A stretch of 64,000 nucleotides of DNA from Prevotella dentasini JCM 15908 (GCF_000614065.1 NZ_BAKG01000003.1:62001-126000), one strand, 5' to 3'. Positions 48,210 through 58,269 are shown, counted from the stretch's first letter. Program-made: numbers and translations. Notes: a model not told the origin generated them from the sequence alone.

Positions 48210-49436
48210 TTATTTGATTTCTATAATCCAATTGTTTTTGTCTACTTCCGGCGTACCGTTGTAGAGCTTCAGCTTGCCGATGATAAGCACCTGCATACCC
48301 TGCCGGAGTTGGTCGGCAGAGGTGAAGTTCTCGCCATTGATGAACTTGCCGCGGAAGACCATGAGCTGCTTGTCGGTTTTGCCGTCGTTTGAGATGTAGT
48401 ATGTGGCGTTGCCATATTGTGTGGAAATCTCGTCTATCTGGGAGATGATGCCTTCGATATAATAATCTGTGGCATCGGCTTTCCCGGAATTAGCAAGGCT
48501 AAGTGCACGTACGACATCGAAAGGATCGTCTTTCGTTCCCTTGCCTGTACCGTCCAAACCATTGAGAGGGTCAACTGTCTGAGCCGGCTGAATGTCGTCG
48601 AGAGAGCGGATAATGATTTCCCACTGGTTGTTGAAACGCTTGAAGATACCTGTGATGTCTACCTTTTCTGTCGGAATCTTCGCATTGGCAAAGTCGGCAT
48701 AGTTGCTGTTGTAGACAATGACAGATTTGCTGTCCTGCTCGTTCAGTGTCCAGCTAACGCTGCCCGCACCACCATTGGGATTGGCGAAAGTACCGTCAAC
48801 TCCCTTGTCGTTGCTCTTGAAGCTGACGTTGCGGATGATTCCGAGCTTCCCACCGTCGGTGTTGATGTCCCATTTGGTCGGGTTTGAGCCTACGGCAAAC
48901 TCTGCCGGCTCTACGTTGCTGACCTTGCCGAGTATTTTGTAATGGCTGTCCCATGTGGCACGGCTCATGCGTCCAACGTATGTGGCGTTGTTCTTATTGG
49001 TTGTCGGCACACCTATTTCTGCCTGTTTTCCGTAATTGCCTACGTAGAGATCTTTGAGGTTTACCAATACCTGAGTACCTACGGGAAGGCTTCCGTAGAT
49101 GCCGCTCTGCGCTACGGCAATGATGATGGCACCTGTTTCGTCCTGCAAGGCTATCTCGTTGTAGATGTTGCCCTGTGCGTCGCTGCTGGTTACAACGCCC
49201 TTGATCTGCATGTCTTCCTTTACCTGCGCATAGCTGACACCGTTGCGGTAGTCAGTCGCAATATAGTTCGCAAACTTCTCTTTCAGCTTTGCAATGCTGA
49301 CAACGTTGGTCTCTGTCAGTTCGTTATTGCCGTAGGGAGCCGGTGCGTCTTCGTCGGTTCCGGCGTAGCTGTCGCCCATGCAGGAAGCGAACAGGGCGCA
49401 TACGGCTGCCATGAATATATATTTCAGATTCTTCAT
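48210..49436 (-). CDS. surface lipoprotein with DUF5689- and DUF6359-like domains
   Basis: A 408-residue lipoprotein (signal MKNLKYIFMAAVCALFASC, Cys19). Residues about 40-230 fit DUF5689: VVSIAKLKEKFANYI, MQIKGVVTSSDAQGNIYNEIALQDETGAIIIAV, and VGTQVLVNLKDLYVG, an OB-type barrel. Residues about 295-408 repeat the DUF6359 pattern ([64 protein letters not shown]). It lies 14 bases after the TonB receptor and 27 before the second lipoprotein. Such lipoproteins are expected on the cell surface as binding partners of the receptor. The ligand is unknown; nucleic acid is my suggestion. Confidence 0.87.
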   Translation of the reverse strand: MKNLKYIFMAAVCALFASCMGDSYAGTDEDAPAPYGNNELTETNVVSIAKLKEKFANYIATDYRNGVSYAQVKEDMQIKGVVTSSDAQGNIYNEIALQDETGAIIIAVAQSGIYGSLPVGTQVLVNLKDLYVGNYGKQAEIGVPTTNKNNATYVGRMSRATWDSHYKILGKVSNVEPAEFAVGSNPTKWDINTDGGKLGIIRNVSFKSNDKGVDGTFANPNGGAGSVSWTLNEQDSKSVIVYNSNYADFANAKIPTEKVDITGIFKRFNNQWEIIIRSLDDIQPAQTVDPLNGLDGTGKGTKDDPFDVVRALSLANSGKADATDYYIEGIISQIDEISTQYGNATYYISNDGKTDKQLMVFRGKFINGENFTSADQLRQGMQVLIIGKLKLYNGTPEVDKNNWIIEIK

Positions 49437-49450
49437 AATGGTCCTAACAT

Positions 49451-52029
49451 TTAGAATTTGTAAGCTATGTTCAGCATACCGTTGATACCGTTGACGTAAT
49501 ACTTCTTAGGGTTGCGGTAGAAGTCGTAGGTACGGGCTGACGTTTCGCTTGTTGTTTGGTTGACAGTGTAGTTGCTGCGGCTTTGTTCATAGCCACCGCT
49601 GACTATTCTCTGGTTGTTCAGCAGATTCGTAATCATTAGATTGATGGACAGGCTTCCGTGCGGCAAGTAGATGCTCTTGCCGATGGAGGCATCGAGCATG
49701 AAGCCGCCCTTGCCTTCACTCTGTGCATACGGTGTATAATTGCCGTCTGTATCAATGCCGCCGAACTTGGTTCCCATTGTCGTTAAAGTCTTTCCATAGC
49801 GCAGGCTTGGTGCGTATGAAAGATAGATGCGGTCGTAGTAGTTGCCCGAAAGGTCAATGAACCAGCCCGACTTATGGAAACTGATGATGGCACTATAGGC
49901 AGACAGCGGAGTGCTTGCCTCGTGCATACCTTTATTATATACAATGTCCTTGTAGTAGGTGTTCTTGGTAGAGTTCATGTAAACAACGTCTGCGTTGTTG
50001 ATGTTCTTGGCCTCGCTCCATGTGCCGAGTGTCTTGAAGTTAAGGAAGCTCGTCAGTTTGAAGTCCAGCCCGAACTCTACGCCATAGTAATCCTTCTTGA
50101 TGCCTGTCATACTGACGTAGGTAAAGGAGTTGGCGTCATCGAAATAGAAGTTCTGCCATTCGGTTACATGTGTCAGATGATTATAGTAGGCACTCAGATT
50201 GGCGTGAAGCCAACTGCCGGAATACTGATAGCTGAGTTCGCTGGAGAAGATGCGTTCGTTGCGGAGGTTCTTGATGAAGTCGTTGTTCATCTCCGGCGAG
50301 ACGAAGGCATTGCTGGCATTGGGTGCACGATGCTCATAGCCGAGACCGAGAGAGAGGGCGTTTCCGCCTCCGATAGTCCATGTTCCATTGAATTTCATGC
50401 CTCCAGAGACGAAGTCAGCATGCTTTCCCTTGCCGAAGGAGTTGTCTGCAAACATGCCGTTACGCATGTGTCCGTGGCGGTACATGTTGTCGTAGCCCAT
50501 CTTGGCAGCAATCATATAGTGGATGTGGCCGATGGTTTGGGCATAGTTGGCCCATATTTTGGCACGACGGACGTTGAGGTTGTAATCGTAGCCGAACTTG
50601 TCTCCCTCATAGACGAGGTTGCCAAGGCCTTGTGTGCCCATTGTGTTAAGGTCGTACTGAACGCGTGGATCTGATGCGTCATAGGTGCCGATGGCATACG
50701 TGTTGACGTTGTGGAAGCTCTTGGCACCAAGCAAGTCCTCCATTGTCTGGTAGTGGCGGCCAAGATTCTGTCCCAAGATGAATCCGGCATTGAAGAGCTT
50801 GTCCTTGCCGATATGGTTGGTGAAAGAAGACGACAGGGTGGTCAGCAGGTTGTCGTTGTGCTTTGCCTGTACATAGTAGAGGGCATCCTGACCATTCTGT
50901 GCAGCCTGTCGGTTAGCGTAGTAGAGGCGGTCCCACTGAATCTGTCTGTTCTCCTTGCTTCCCCACCAAGCCACTGCCGTGTTCCAGTCGGCAAAAGCCT
51001 GCGAGGTGCGGAGGCGTGCCTCATTCTGCCCCCATACGTCATAGTAGCTGCTCGGGAGATTTTTCCAGTAGTCGGGTTGAGGATTATCGCTGTTGTTATA
51101 ATTCAGCTTCGTGCTCTTATACATCGAATACTTGGCAAAGAGACTCGTTGTCAGCCTCATCTTCTTGTTGATGTCCCAGTCCCATGTGAGGATAGCAGAC
51201 GGTGCAAAATCGTTGACGACGCGGCTGTTGCGCTTGTGTCCGTTCTGATAGCCCCAGTATGGATTGTACTGATAGTCGTTGGCAAGCCAGTAAACCTCGT
51301 CGGTGCTCGCTCCCTGAGAAGCACGCTCGGTGGGATTTCCCCATGTGGAGAAGCTGAGAGAGTTACCGTTTTCCCATTTCTTCTGCACGCCGAAGAAGTA
51401 GGAGAGCGAGTTGTAGAATGTTCCTTCGACGTATCCGCGGTTTGCCCATCGGTAGGCCACGCTGGCGGCAATGGCCCATCCCTTGGAATTGAAGCCGCTG
51501 GCATAGTTGTACATGGTGCGGATGGTGTAGTTGCGGTTAGCTCCAGAGAGTGTCAGGCGGTTGCCTGCTGCCATAGAACCGGCACGGAAATCATAGTTGT
51601 TGCTTCCTGCCAGCCCCGTCATGGAGAAGTTGTTGTTTTCGAATGGCAGCGCGAAGTCGACGTTGCGGGTCTGTTGGTTGATACCGCCTACCATAGAGTA
51701 GCGGAACTGTCCCGACTCCATGTCGTTCATCGGAGCACCGTTGATGTAGACATCGTTGTACTTCTGGTTGAGCGCGCGGTAGCGGAAGCGCATGGGCGAA
51801 TAGAGATAGCTACCTGAGAAGCATAGACATTGGTGTTGGAATTGAGGATTGTAATGTTGTCCGTCATTTCATTGTCCTCTCCCAACTGTGCTTCCGTGAA
51901 GGTAAATGCCGATTCATCCATCGTGTTTGCCGTTTGTTCCTGTCGGTTGGCATCGGTCTTGGGATTCTGGGCGAATACCACCGACGAGCTGCAAAGAGCA
52001 AGCAGGGCAATTGTCAGCTTTTTCTGCAT
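49451..52029 (-). CDS. TonB-dependent outer-membrane receptor (frameshifted as sequenced)
   Basis: An outer-membrane importer of about 859 residues. Signal MQKKLTIALLALCSSSVVFAQ starts at 52029. The short N-terminal plug region has VYINGAPMNDMESGQFRYSMVGGINQQTRNVDFALPFENN. The long barrel ends with aromatic-rich strands and YYVNGINGMLNIAYKF, a terminal Phe as in other outer-membrane proteins. There is no clear N-terminal carboxypeptidase-like domain. The break is at 51810: GTAGCTATCTC should read GTAGGCTATCTC, joining NVYASQV to GYLYSPMRFRYRALNQ. It is followed directly by two OB-type lipoproteins, and diverges from a secreted EEP nuclease gene 272 bases away. Confidence 0.9.
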
Positions 52030-52301
52030 AGTTGATATATAGTTAATTGATTTTATAATTTGGCGGTATGGATAAAATAGACAGAGTCTGCAAATCCTTG
52101 TCTGCAAACAGCTCGTCTACAGACTACCTTGTGCAAAGTAACAAAATATATTTTGAAATTAGAAGCATTTTTTGATTATTTTTTTATGAAAGATGCTTAT
52201 TTTTCGGAATAATTCACGATATTTGCAGAGCAGATGCCGTCCCCGGGACTTTTCTCGCAGGTAGTCTGACTCTTTCATCGAATAAAAACAAGTAAACAAT
52301 A

Positions 52302-53345
52302 ATGAGAAAACATTTATTTTTCCTTTTGGCTGCGGTCTTGGTATGTATGCCTTTGGCAGCTCAGAAAAAGTATTCCGTCTATGCCGTTGGGTTCTATAAT
52401 CAGGAGAATCTTTTCGATTACACCCACGACGAGGGGAAAAACGACTATGAATTTACGCCTGGAGGTTCCTATAAATGGAACGAAATGAAGTACACGCACA
52501 AGCTGCACAACATGTCGCGTGTGCTATCGGAGATGGGTACGGACGTACTGCCAAACGTGGGATGTGCCGTTATCGGCCTGAGCGAGGTAGAGAACGCGCA
52601 TGTTATGGAAGACCTCGTGGCACAGCCGTCGTTGTCAGGTCGTGGTTATAAATACATACATATAGAAGGCCCCGACCACCGTGGCGTTGACTGCGCGCTG
52701 CTCTATAATCCCCAGTTATTCACCGTCTTTGACAGCAAACTCGTCCCATACGTCTACGACTTGCCGAAAGACAGTGCCCGTGCTACCCGTGGTTTCCTGA
52801 CCGTCAGCGGTACATTGGCAGGCGAGCATGTTACTTTTATAGTCTGCCATCTTCCGAGTCGTGGTGCCGGTTCGTATTATCGTGAGTCGGGCGGCAGGCA
52901 GGTGAAGGCGCTGAAAGACTCGCTTCTTGCTGACGACCCACAGGTGAAAGTCATTGTCATGGGCGACATGAACGATGATCCTACCGACAAAAGCATGCAC
53001 GAGTGTTTGTCGGCAAAGGGAGAAATCAGTAAGGTTGGTGCAGGAGACATGTATAGTCCGTGGTACAATATGCTGGTAAAAGAAGGTACGGGTACGTTGC
53101 AGTATCAGGGAAAATGGAATCTTTTCGACCAGATTATCCTTTCTCCGGGACTTCTGAACCTTAACGGACAAAAGGACTTCAGCTCTCTGAAATACTGGAA
53201 AAGTCAGATTTTCCGTCGCGACTATCTCTTTCAAGAAGCTGGAAAGCATAAGGGAAACACCAAGCGAACCACTGCCGGCGGTGTCTGGCTGGACGGCTAC
53301 TCCGACCATTTGCCCGTTGTAACCTATTTGGTAAAGGAACAATAA
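52302..53345 (+). CDS. secreted endonuclease/exonuclease/phosphatase-family protein
   Basis: A 347-residue exported enzyme (signal MRKHLFFLLAAVLVCMPLAAQ). The EEP motifs are all present: FYNQENLFD near the start, IGLSEVEN (metal-binding Glu), GVDCALLYN, CHLPSRGAGSYY, VMGDMNDDP (catalytic Asp-Asn), and YSDHLPVVTY (catalytic Asp-His). The family includes DNase I and AP endonucleases; exported Bacteroidetes members are often DNA- or RNA-degrading. It is divergent from the TonB receptor gene, across 272 bases, and so may be controlled with it. The frame is intact. Confidence 0.9.
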   Translation: MRKHLFFLLAAVLVCMPLAAQKKYSVYAVGFYNQENLFDYTHDEGKNDYEFTPGGSYKWNEMKYTHKLHNMSRVLSEMGTDVLPNVGCAVIGLSEVENAHVMEDLVAQPSLSGRGYKYIHIEGPDHRGVDCALLYNPQLFTVFDSKLVPYVYDLPKDSARATRGFLTVSGTLAGEHVTFIVCHLPSRGAGSYYRESGGRQVKALKDSLLADDPQVKVIVMGDMNDDPTDKSMHECLSAKGEISKVGAGDMYSPWYNMLVKEGTGTLQYQGKWNLFDQIILSPGLLNLNGQKDFSSLKYWKSQIFRRDYLFQEAGKHKGNTKRTTAGGVWLDGYSDHLPVVTYLVKEQ

Positions 53346-53552
53346 TATTCCGCTGAGTAGCAGAATCAGGAGGAGCTGTAGGAACTGAGCCTGCAGCTCC
53401 GTTGGATGGTGGGTGGCAAGCATGAGATGTCGGGCAACAAGGAGTTCCGAATAAGATAATAGACAGGCAGCCAACATTCATCCCCCGTCTCCCTATAGAC
53501 ATTTGCCTTAGCTCCTATAGTTCCCTTAAATCCTCATATAGAATTAAAGAAA

Positions 53553-54149
53553 ATGGACATAGAGACTCATCCTTTTGAGCCTTGGCTACCCAAGAATGGC
53601 CGTCTGCTGTTGCTCGGGACTTTTCCTCCGGCACCGAAACGATGGTGCATGGACTGGTATTATCCTAACTACACCAACGATATGTGGCGTATTTTCGGAT
53701 ACATCTTCTTTGGAGACAAGCTCCATTTCGTTGATGAGGAGAACAAAACCTACCGTCTCAGCCTGCTGAAACCTTTCTTGCAGGAGAAGGGCATAGCCAT
53801 CTTCGATACAGCCCTGCGCATCCGTCGCACGACGGGGACGGCTTCGGATAAGGATTTGGAGATAGTAGAGCCTGCCGACCTTGATGGCATGCTGCGCTCG
53901 TTGCCCGATTGCAAGGCTGTTTTGGCAGCCGGACAATTGGCAACGAAAGTCTTCACCGGCCATTATGGCATTGATGCACGCAAGATGAAGATGGGCGACT
54001 ACCGGGAGTTTTCTTTCGAGGGCAGGGTGCTGCGCCTTTACCGTCAGCCAAGCAGCAGCCGTGCCTATCCCATGAAAGTGGAAAAGAAAGCAGAGTACTA
54101 TGAACAGATGTTTAAGGAGATAGGCCTGTTGGGAGAATCCGGATTGTAA
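53553..54149 (+). CDS. uracil-DNA glycosylase superfamily protein
   Basis: A 198-residue protein with motif LLLGTFPPAPKRWCMDWYYPNYTNDMWRIFGYIF at its start (residues about 20-52), which corresponds to the uracil-binding loop GxxPxx of the UDG fold. A later AVLAAGQLATKVF and the C-terminal YRQPSSSRAYPM correspond to the product-binding strand and the HPS-like loop (here QPSSS). UDGs of the Mug type repair uracil or G:U mismatches in DNA. The family specificity is inferred. It lies 207 bases after the EEP nuclease and is followed by udk 59 bases later. The frame is intact. Confidence 0.78.
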   Translation: MDIETHPFEPWLPKNGRLLLLGTFPPAPKRWCMDWYYPNYTNDMWRIFGYIFFGDKLHFVDEENKTYRLSLLKPFLQEKGIAIFDTALRIRRTTGTASDKDLEIVEPADLDGMLRSLPDCKAVLAAGQLATKVFTGHYGIDARKMKMGDYREFSFEGRVLRLYRQPSSSRAYPMKVEKKAEYYEQMFKEIGLLGESGL

Positions 54150-54208
54150 GTCGTGCAGAGCCGGGCAGTCCCATTTCCAGAACAGCAAAAGCAAAACCAA
54201 ACAATAAA

Positions 54209-54835
54209 ATGGAAGATAAGATAACCATTATCGGCATTGCCGGAGGCACAGGGTCAGGCAAGACCACTGTCGTGAAGAAGATAGTCGAGGCCTTGCCACC
54301 TCACTATGTGGCCGTCGTTCCGCAGGATTCGTACTATAACGATACCACCCACATGACCGAAGAGGAGCGTCGCGCCATCAACTTCGACCATCCTGATGCC
54401 TTCGATTGGAAGCTGCTCATCAGGCAAATCAACGAACTTCGCGAGGGCAAGGCCATAGAACAGCCTACTTACAGCTATATTCTGTGCAACCGGCTGTCCG
54501 AGACCATACATGTGGAACCGAAGCCGGTTATCATCGTCGAGGGCATTATGGCACTTATCAACAAACGCCTGCGCGAGATGATGGACCTGAAGATATTCGT
54601 AGACTGCGACTCCGACGAACGGTTGATACGCAACATTCAGCGCGACACCATCGACCGTGGCCGTACCGTCTCTATGGTGGTAGACCGCTATCTGAAGGTG
54701 CTGAAGCCCATGCACGAGCAGTTTATCGAGCCGACCAAGCGGTATGCCGATATCATCATTCCGCAGGGAGGCGAGAATGTCAAGGGTATCGGTATCCTCT
54801 CCAAGTATATCGAAGGTCTGGTGCCGCAGGAATAA
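54209..54835 (+). CDS. udk: uridine kinase
   Basis: Udk phosphorylates uridine and cytidine in the salvage pathway. The P-loop GIAGGTGSGKTTV is at residues 9-21. Further conserved are YYNDTTHMTEEERRAINFDHPDAFDW and EGIMALINKRLREMMDLKIFVD, and RDTIDRGRTVSMVVDRYL. The 208-residue length is typical. It is 59 bases after the UDG-like gene. Salvage of nucleosides would fit nucleic-acid scavenging nearby, but udk is also a common housekeeping gene. Confidence 0.94.
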   Translation: MEDKITIIGIAGGTGSGKTTVVKKIVEALPPHYVAVVPQDSYYNDTTHMTEEERRAINFDHPDAFDWKLLIRQINELREGKAIEQPTYSYILCNRLSETIHVEPKPVIIVEGIMALINKRLREMMDLKIFVDCDSDERLIRNIQRDTIDRGRTVSMVVDRYLKVLKPMHEQFIEPTKRYADIIIPQGGENVKGIGILSKYIEGLVPQE

Positions 54836-55196
54836 ACACTCTGCACAGGGCCGGCAGGACTCCTTTCCAAGTCTTTCCGAAAGGAAAGAAAGCTGTATCG
54901 CCCTTTTTTGTTGATATTTTCGGATTGCTATTAGTAATTTCTCGGATGGGCCATGACGGCTTTCGGGCTTGTCCGGCCAGTTGGAATGGCAAGGCAAGCC
55001 CGAAAGTTCTTTTTGGTGGATAGGCCAAGTCTATCCTTCCACGGTGTTGCGTCTCTTTGGTTTCTACGCTGGCGGGGAAGTCGTACTGTCTGTTTGCAGA
55101 CTTTCCACGTATTGATAAAGGAAGCTCTGACCTTCTTTTTCTGCTTCCCTGTCGGGCACATTCCTCCTTCGGGGGGAGAAAGAGGCAGCGGGTGTT
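54836..55196. other. intergenic region with one strong hairpin
   Basis: No gene is supported. The main structure is the inverted repeat at 54960-55006. Confidence 0.5.
54960..55006 (+). terminator. hairpin downstream of udk
   Basis: CTTTCGGGCTTG (54960-54971) pairs perfectly with CAAGCCCGAAAG (54995-55006) and is followed by TTCTTTTTGG. It is 125 bases past the udk stop, far for a terminator but in the right direction. Confidence 0.5.
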
Positions 55197-55817
55197 TTAT
55201 TCCTTTATCTCTATTCCCGTTACTATTTTGTTTTCCTCGTTCTTGTCGAACGTCCGCTTCATTTGGTTAATCTTCAGAGCGTTCAGCAGCTCAACCACTC
55301 CGTAGAACATCAGGCACCACCCGATAATCTTCAGCGGAAGCGTGGCCGTTTCCATTGGTTTGGAAACGACGATGATGCCAACAATCAGCGTTACTACGGG
55401 AAAGAGCCAGTAGGCAACGGGCACGTGAGCAAACCGCCGTGCCGCAGCCAGATTCATAAACTGGTTGATAGAACCGAGAATAAGGATGGCTGCAAGGATG
55501 TAGACTACCCATGTGATGAATGTACCGGGCATCATCGCGAGGATGATACCGAGAATGAGGCTTCCCAAGCCTACGATGGGGAACATGGGAGCCTTGAGGG
55601 CAACTTCGTTGCTGTTCTTGTCGGGTTGGGCATTGAGTCGTGCCGTCCGCTCGCGTTCCATGTAATAGGCGATACACGAAACCGCTCCAGAAAGGAAGAA
55701 CAGCAGACCTACGGTAATGGTCATCCATGTCATGGTCTCTTCCCGGTACTTGACCAGAAGCACACCTACTACGATTGCCACAATGGCACGGATAACCGAA
55801 CTTTGCAATACTTTCAT
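55197..55817 (-). CDS. DUF308 (HdeD-like) membrane protein
   Basis: A 206-residue multi-pass membrane protein with six hydrophobic segments in the DUF308 pattern: AIVAIVVGVLLVKY, WMTITVGLLFFLSGAVSCIAYYM, FPIVGLGSLILGIILAMMP, WVVYILAAILILGSINQFMNL, VAYWLFPVVTLIVGIIVVSKP and IIGWCLMFYGVVELLNAL. The C-terminus is charged (KRTFDKNEENKIVTGIEIKE). HdeD-like proteins are linked to acid resistance in Escherichia coli; the function in Bacteroidetes is unknown. It is convergent with udk and divergent from the phosphatase gene. Confidence 0.85.
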   Translation of the reverse strand: MKVLQSSVIRAIVAIVVGVLLVKYREETMTWMTITVGLLFFLSGAVSCIAYYMERERTARLNAQPDKNSNEVALKAPMFPIVGLGSLILGIILAMMPGTFITWVVYILAAILILGSINQFMNLAAARRFAHVPVAYWLFPVVTLIVGIIVVSKPMETATLPLKIIGWCLMFYGVVELLNALKINQMKRTFDKNEENKIVTGIEIKE

Positions 55818-55947
55818 AATTGTTTCTTATAAGTGTAACAGACGATAGTCGTCTATGTCGGATTATGGTGCAAATGTACAAAATATTATCTGTTGTGCTC
55901 GCTTACCTGAGCGTTTTTTCGTACTTTTGCGTTAAATATAAACATCT

Positions 55948-56466
55948 ATGACAACATTACTATTGGTTCGGCATGGTGAGACGGTCGACAATGTTAACCG
56001 CATTATGCAGGGGCAGACACCGGGACAGCTCAACGAACACGGTGTGGAACAGGCACGTGAGGCTGCCACGGCCTTGCAGGAGAGGCACATCGATGCTTTT
56101 GTGTCGAGCGATTTGCAGCGCAGCATCGATACCTGTACCATCCTTGCCGCTCCTCATGGGGGGAGCGTTGCCGTTACTCCCTTGTTGCGTGAGCGCGATT
56201 GGGGTTCGTTTACGGGCAAGCATATTCCCAGCCTTTCCCATCTCGACGACCCCACGCTGTGGCCGAAAGACATTGAGACGCTTCCGGCAATGAAGGAGCG
56301 TGCCGAGAAGTTCTTGGCTTGGATTCGCGGGAAATATCCCGGTCAGACGGTGTTGGCCGTCGGACATGGCATCATCAACAAGGCGGTGCAGAGTGTTTAT
56401 TATTCCAAGCCGATGAATGAGATTTTGCCAATGAAGAATCTGGAAGTGCGGGTGCTGGAGCTTTAG
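55948..56466 (+). CDS. histidine phosphatase family protein
   Basis: A 172-residue phosphoglycerate-mutase-like protein. The phospho-His motif LLVRHGETVDN is at residues 5-15, the second Arg in SSDLQRSIDTCTI, the Glu in LRERDWGSFTG, and the second catalytic His in LAVGHGIINKA. The family hydrolyses phosphate esters of many kinds (for example alpha-ribazole phosphate or sugar phosphates); I cannot tell the substrate. A TACTTTTG -7 box is at 55922-55929. The frame is intact. Confidence 0.92.
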   Translation: MTTLLLVRHGETVDNVNRIMQGQTPGQLNEHGVEQAREAATALQERHIDAFVSSDLQRSIDTCTILAAPHGGSVAVTPLLRERDWGSFTGKHIPSLSHLDDPTLWPKDIETLPAMKERAEKFLAWIRGKYPGQTVLAVGHGIINKAVQSVYYSKPMNEILPMKNLEVRVLEL

Positions 56467-56789
56467 AACTGCATCATGCAGTACGGCTCTCTTTTCCCTT
56501 GACTGTCAGATAGGGTGCTCGGCAAGGTTTGTCCGTCGTTTTTTCTGAGGGAATATAGTCCTGCCGCTGCCGTCACAGACATGTCAGGTTTCCCGTTGCC
56601 GGTATAAAAACAAGAGGAACTCTACATCTCGTAGAATTCCTCTCTCTCTGTAAATAACTCTCTAATTGCCTTTTATTATCTATGTGAGTAGGCTTGTGTC
56701 TGCTATTATCGCGAATTGTAGTGCAGTTGGTAATGTATATATATTGTATCAAGTGGCTTTTGTTGTTACTGCATCTCTGTTTGTCTGTC

Positions 56790-57712
56790 TTATCTGTGTC
56801 CTCCAAAACTACCGCTGCGGTTTCCTCCGAAACTTCTCGTACTGCCTCCGAAACTGCGGCTGGGCGAGCTGAATGAGCGGTTTGTCCTGAATGAGCTTCC
56901 CGATGTGCCAAACGACCTGTTGGGAGTGCTGTAGGTGCGGTTTCCTCCCGACGGCGTGAACGACCTACTGGGGGAGTATTGTTGCGTGTCGTTGAAGTTT
57001 CTGCTTCTTCCGGGTGCTCCCGCTCCGTTGCCGAAGGGACGTTGTCCGCGGCTTACGGTCGTCCGTGTAGAGCTTTCGCGTGGTATTCCTGTTCGGTTTC
57101 CTCCGAACGAGCGCGTCGGATGATTGCCGAATGAACGTGTCCTGTCGTTCTGTGCAAATCGTGTCGGACGCCCGTCGAATCCGTTTCTGTAGTCTCCTCT
57201 ATGGAATCTGTCTCTCATTCCGAACCTTGCGCTATCGTTCCGCCGTCCGTAAAAGTTTCGTTCTCTGTACCAGCTTCTTCCTCCGTTCATTCTCCAGCTA
57301 TGGCCTCCGCGGTAGTGGGCGTAGAATCTTGCCGGCCAAAGTAGAAGTAGTCTCGGTGCGGATAGCGTGCATAGATGCCGAAATGCCAGTAGCCTGCATC
57401 CCACCAGAGGGGGCGGTAGAAGTAAGATGCGGCTACGAACGACCTGTATTGCCAGTCGAGCAGTATGTAGCAGAGGTCCTGATTGCGGTGCGCCCAGTAG
57501 GTTCCGTAGAGGTCGTCTGCCGTGTTGACGCTCATCAGGTAGTCAAGATTAATCTCGTAGGCAGCTTCGTACTGCTCTTCGGTAAGGTTCAGTTCATATG
57601 CCATCTTGTCGGTCAGGAACAACGCCTGCCTTCGAGCCTGTTCGTAACTCATGCCGCTTGCCGTTACTATGAAGGCAAATAAAGCGACAAAGGCTGTTAA
57701 TATTCTTTTCAT
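56790..57712 (-). CDS. secreted protein with Arg/Ser/Phe/Gly-rich tail (frameshifted as sequenced)
   Basis: The protein starts MKRILTAFVALFAFIVTASG (signal peptide) and has a conserved-looking first half (YEQARRQALFLTDKMAYELNLTEEQYEAAYEINLDYLMSV, SYFYRPLWWDAGYWHFGIYARYPHRDYFYFGR). The second half is in another frame and is low-complexity and very basic, built from RSFGG, NRSF and SFRT repeats. They join if one base is restored at 57331 (CCGGCAAGATTC to CCGGCCAAGATTC), giving FGRPRFYAHYRGGHSWR. Restored length is about 307 residues. I recall similar secreted RSFG-rich proteins in Prevotella, without known function. Confidence 0.75.
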
Positions 57713-58148
57713 ACTCTTTTCTCCTTATTGTTATAATTAGCTTAAGTGTCAGACTCGCTGTATCACGTTGCAAAGAAACGAATAAAAAACAAGCAATGGA
57801 AAGGATTTTCCCTAATAAGGTGGGGGAATTTCCCTAAAGGTGTCGGTGGGCAAGCCGAGAAGACGGAAGGGGCGGTGCGGTTGTTTCTGTCTGCCTATTA
57901 TACTAAGGTGGTGTTGGCTGCGTAGGCTTGTGGCTTGCGCATGGGCTATAATGAGGAGGAAGGTATCGGCTTTCTGATGATGGATGGAAGGGGAATGGAT
58001 GAATTTATTTTACACGATTCTTTCATCCTTATCTTTGTAGTCTTTCGGATGGCTTTGAATACTCTGTTTGTAATTATCTGATAATTAGATATATACGAAT
58101 CTCTCTTAAAAGCGGCTGCACGGTGTTGCGAAACAGCCTGATGATGAT

Positions 58149-58205
58149 GCGAAAGCGGCACTTTGAGCATGCGAAAGTGGCACTTCGACTGGGCCAAAAC
58201 GGCCT
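58149..58205. repeat. intergenic palindromic repeat, copy E
   Basis: GCGAAAGCGGCACTTTG, then GCGAAAGTGGCACTTCG, then CCAAAACGGCC. Two direct units share the GCGAAA..GGCACTT core, with a degenerate inverted unit (TTGCGAAACAGCC) upstream at 58127. It is a partial copy. Confidence 0.55.
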
Positions 58206-58239
58206 TGTCGCACCGCAGGCACATAACATTTACGGATTT

Positions 58240-58269
58240 GTCAATATCTTTTTGTTGAAAGATATTGAC
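58240..58269 (-). terminator. hairpin after dinB
   Basis: GTCAATATCTTT (58240-58251) and AAAGATATTGAC (58258-58269) are perfect 12-bp inverted repeats with a 6-base loop, 25 bases past the dinB stop. It is AT-rich and has no long T-run. Confidence 0.45.
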
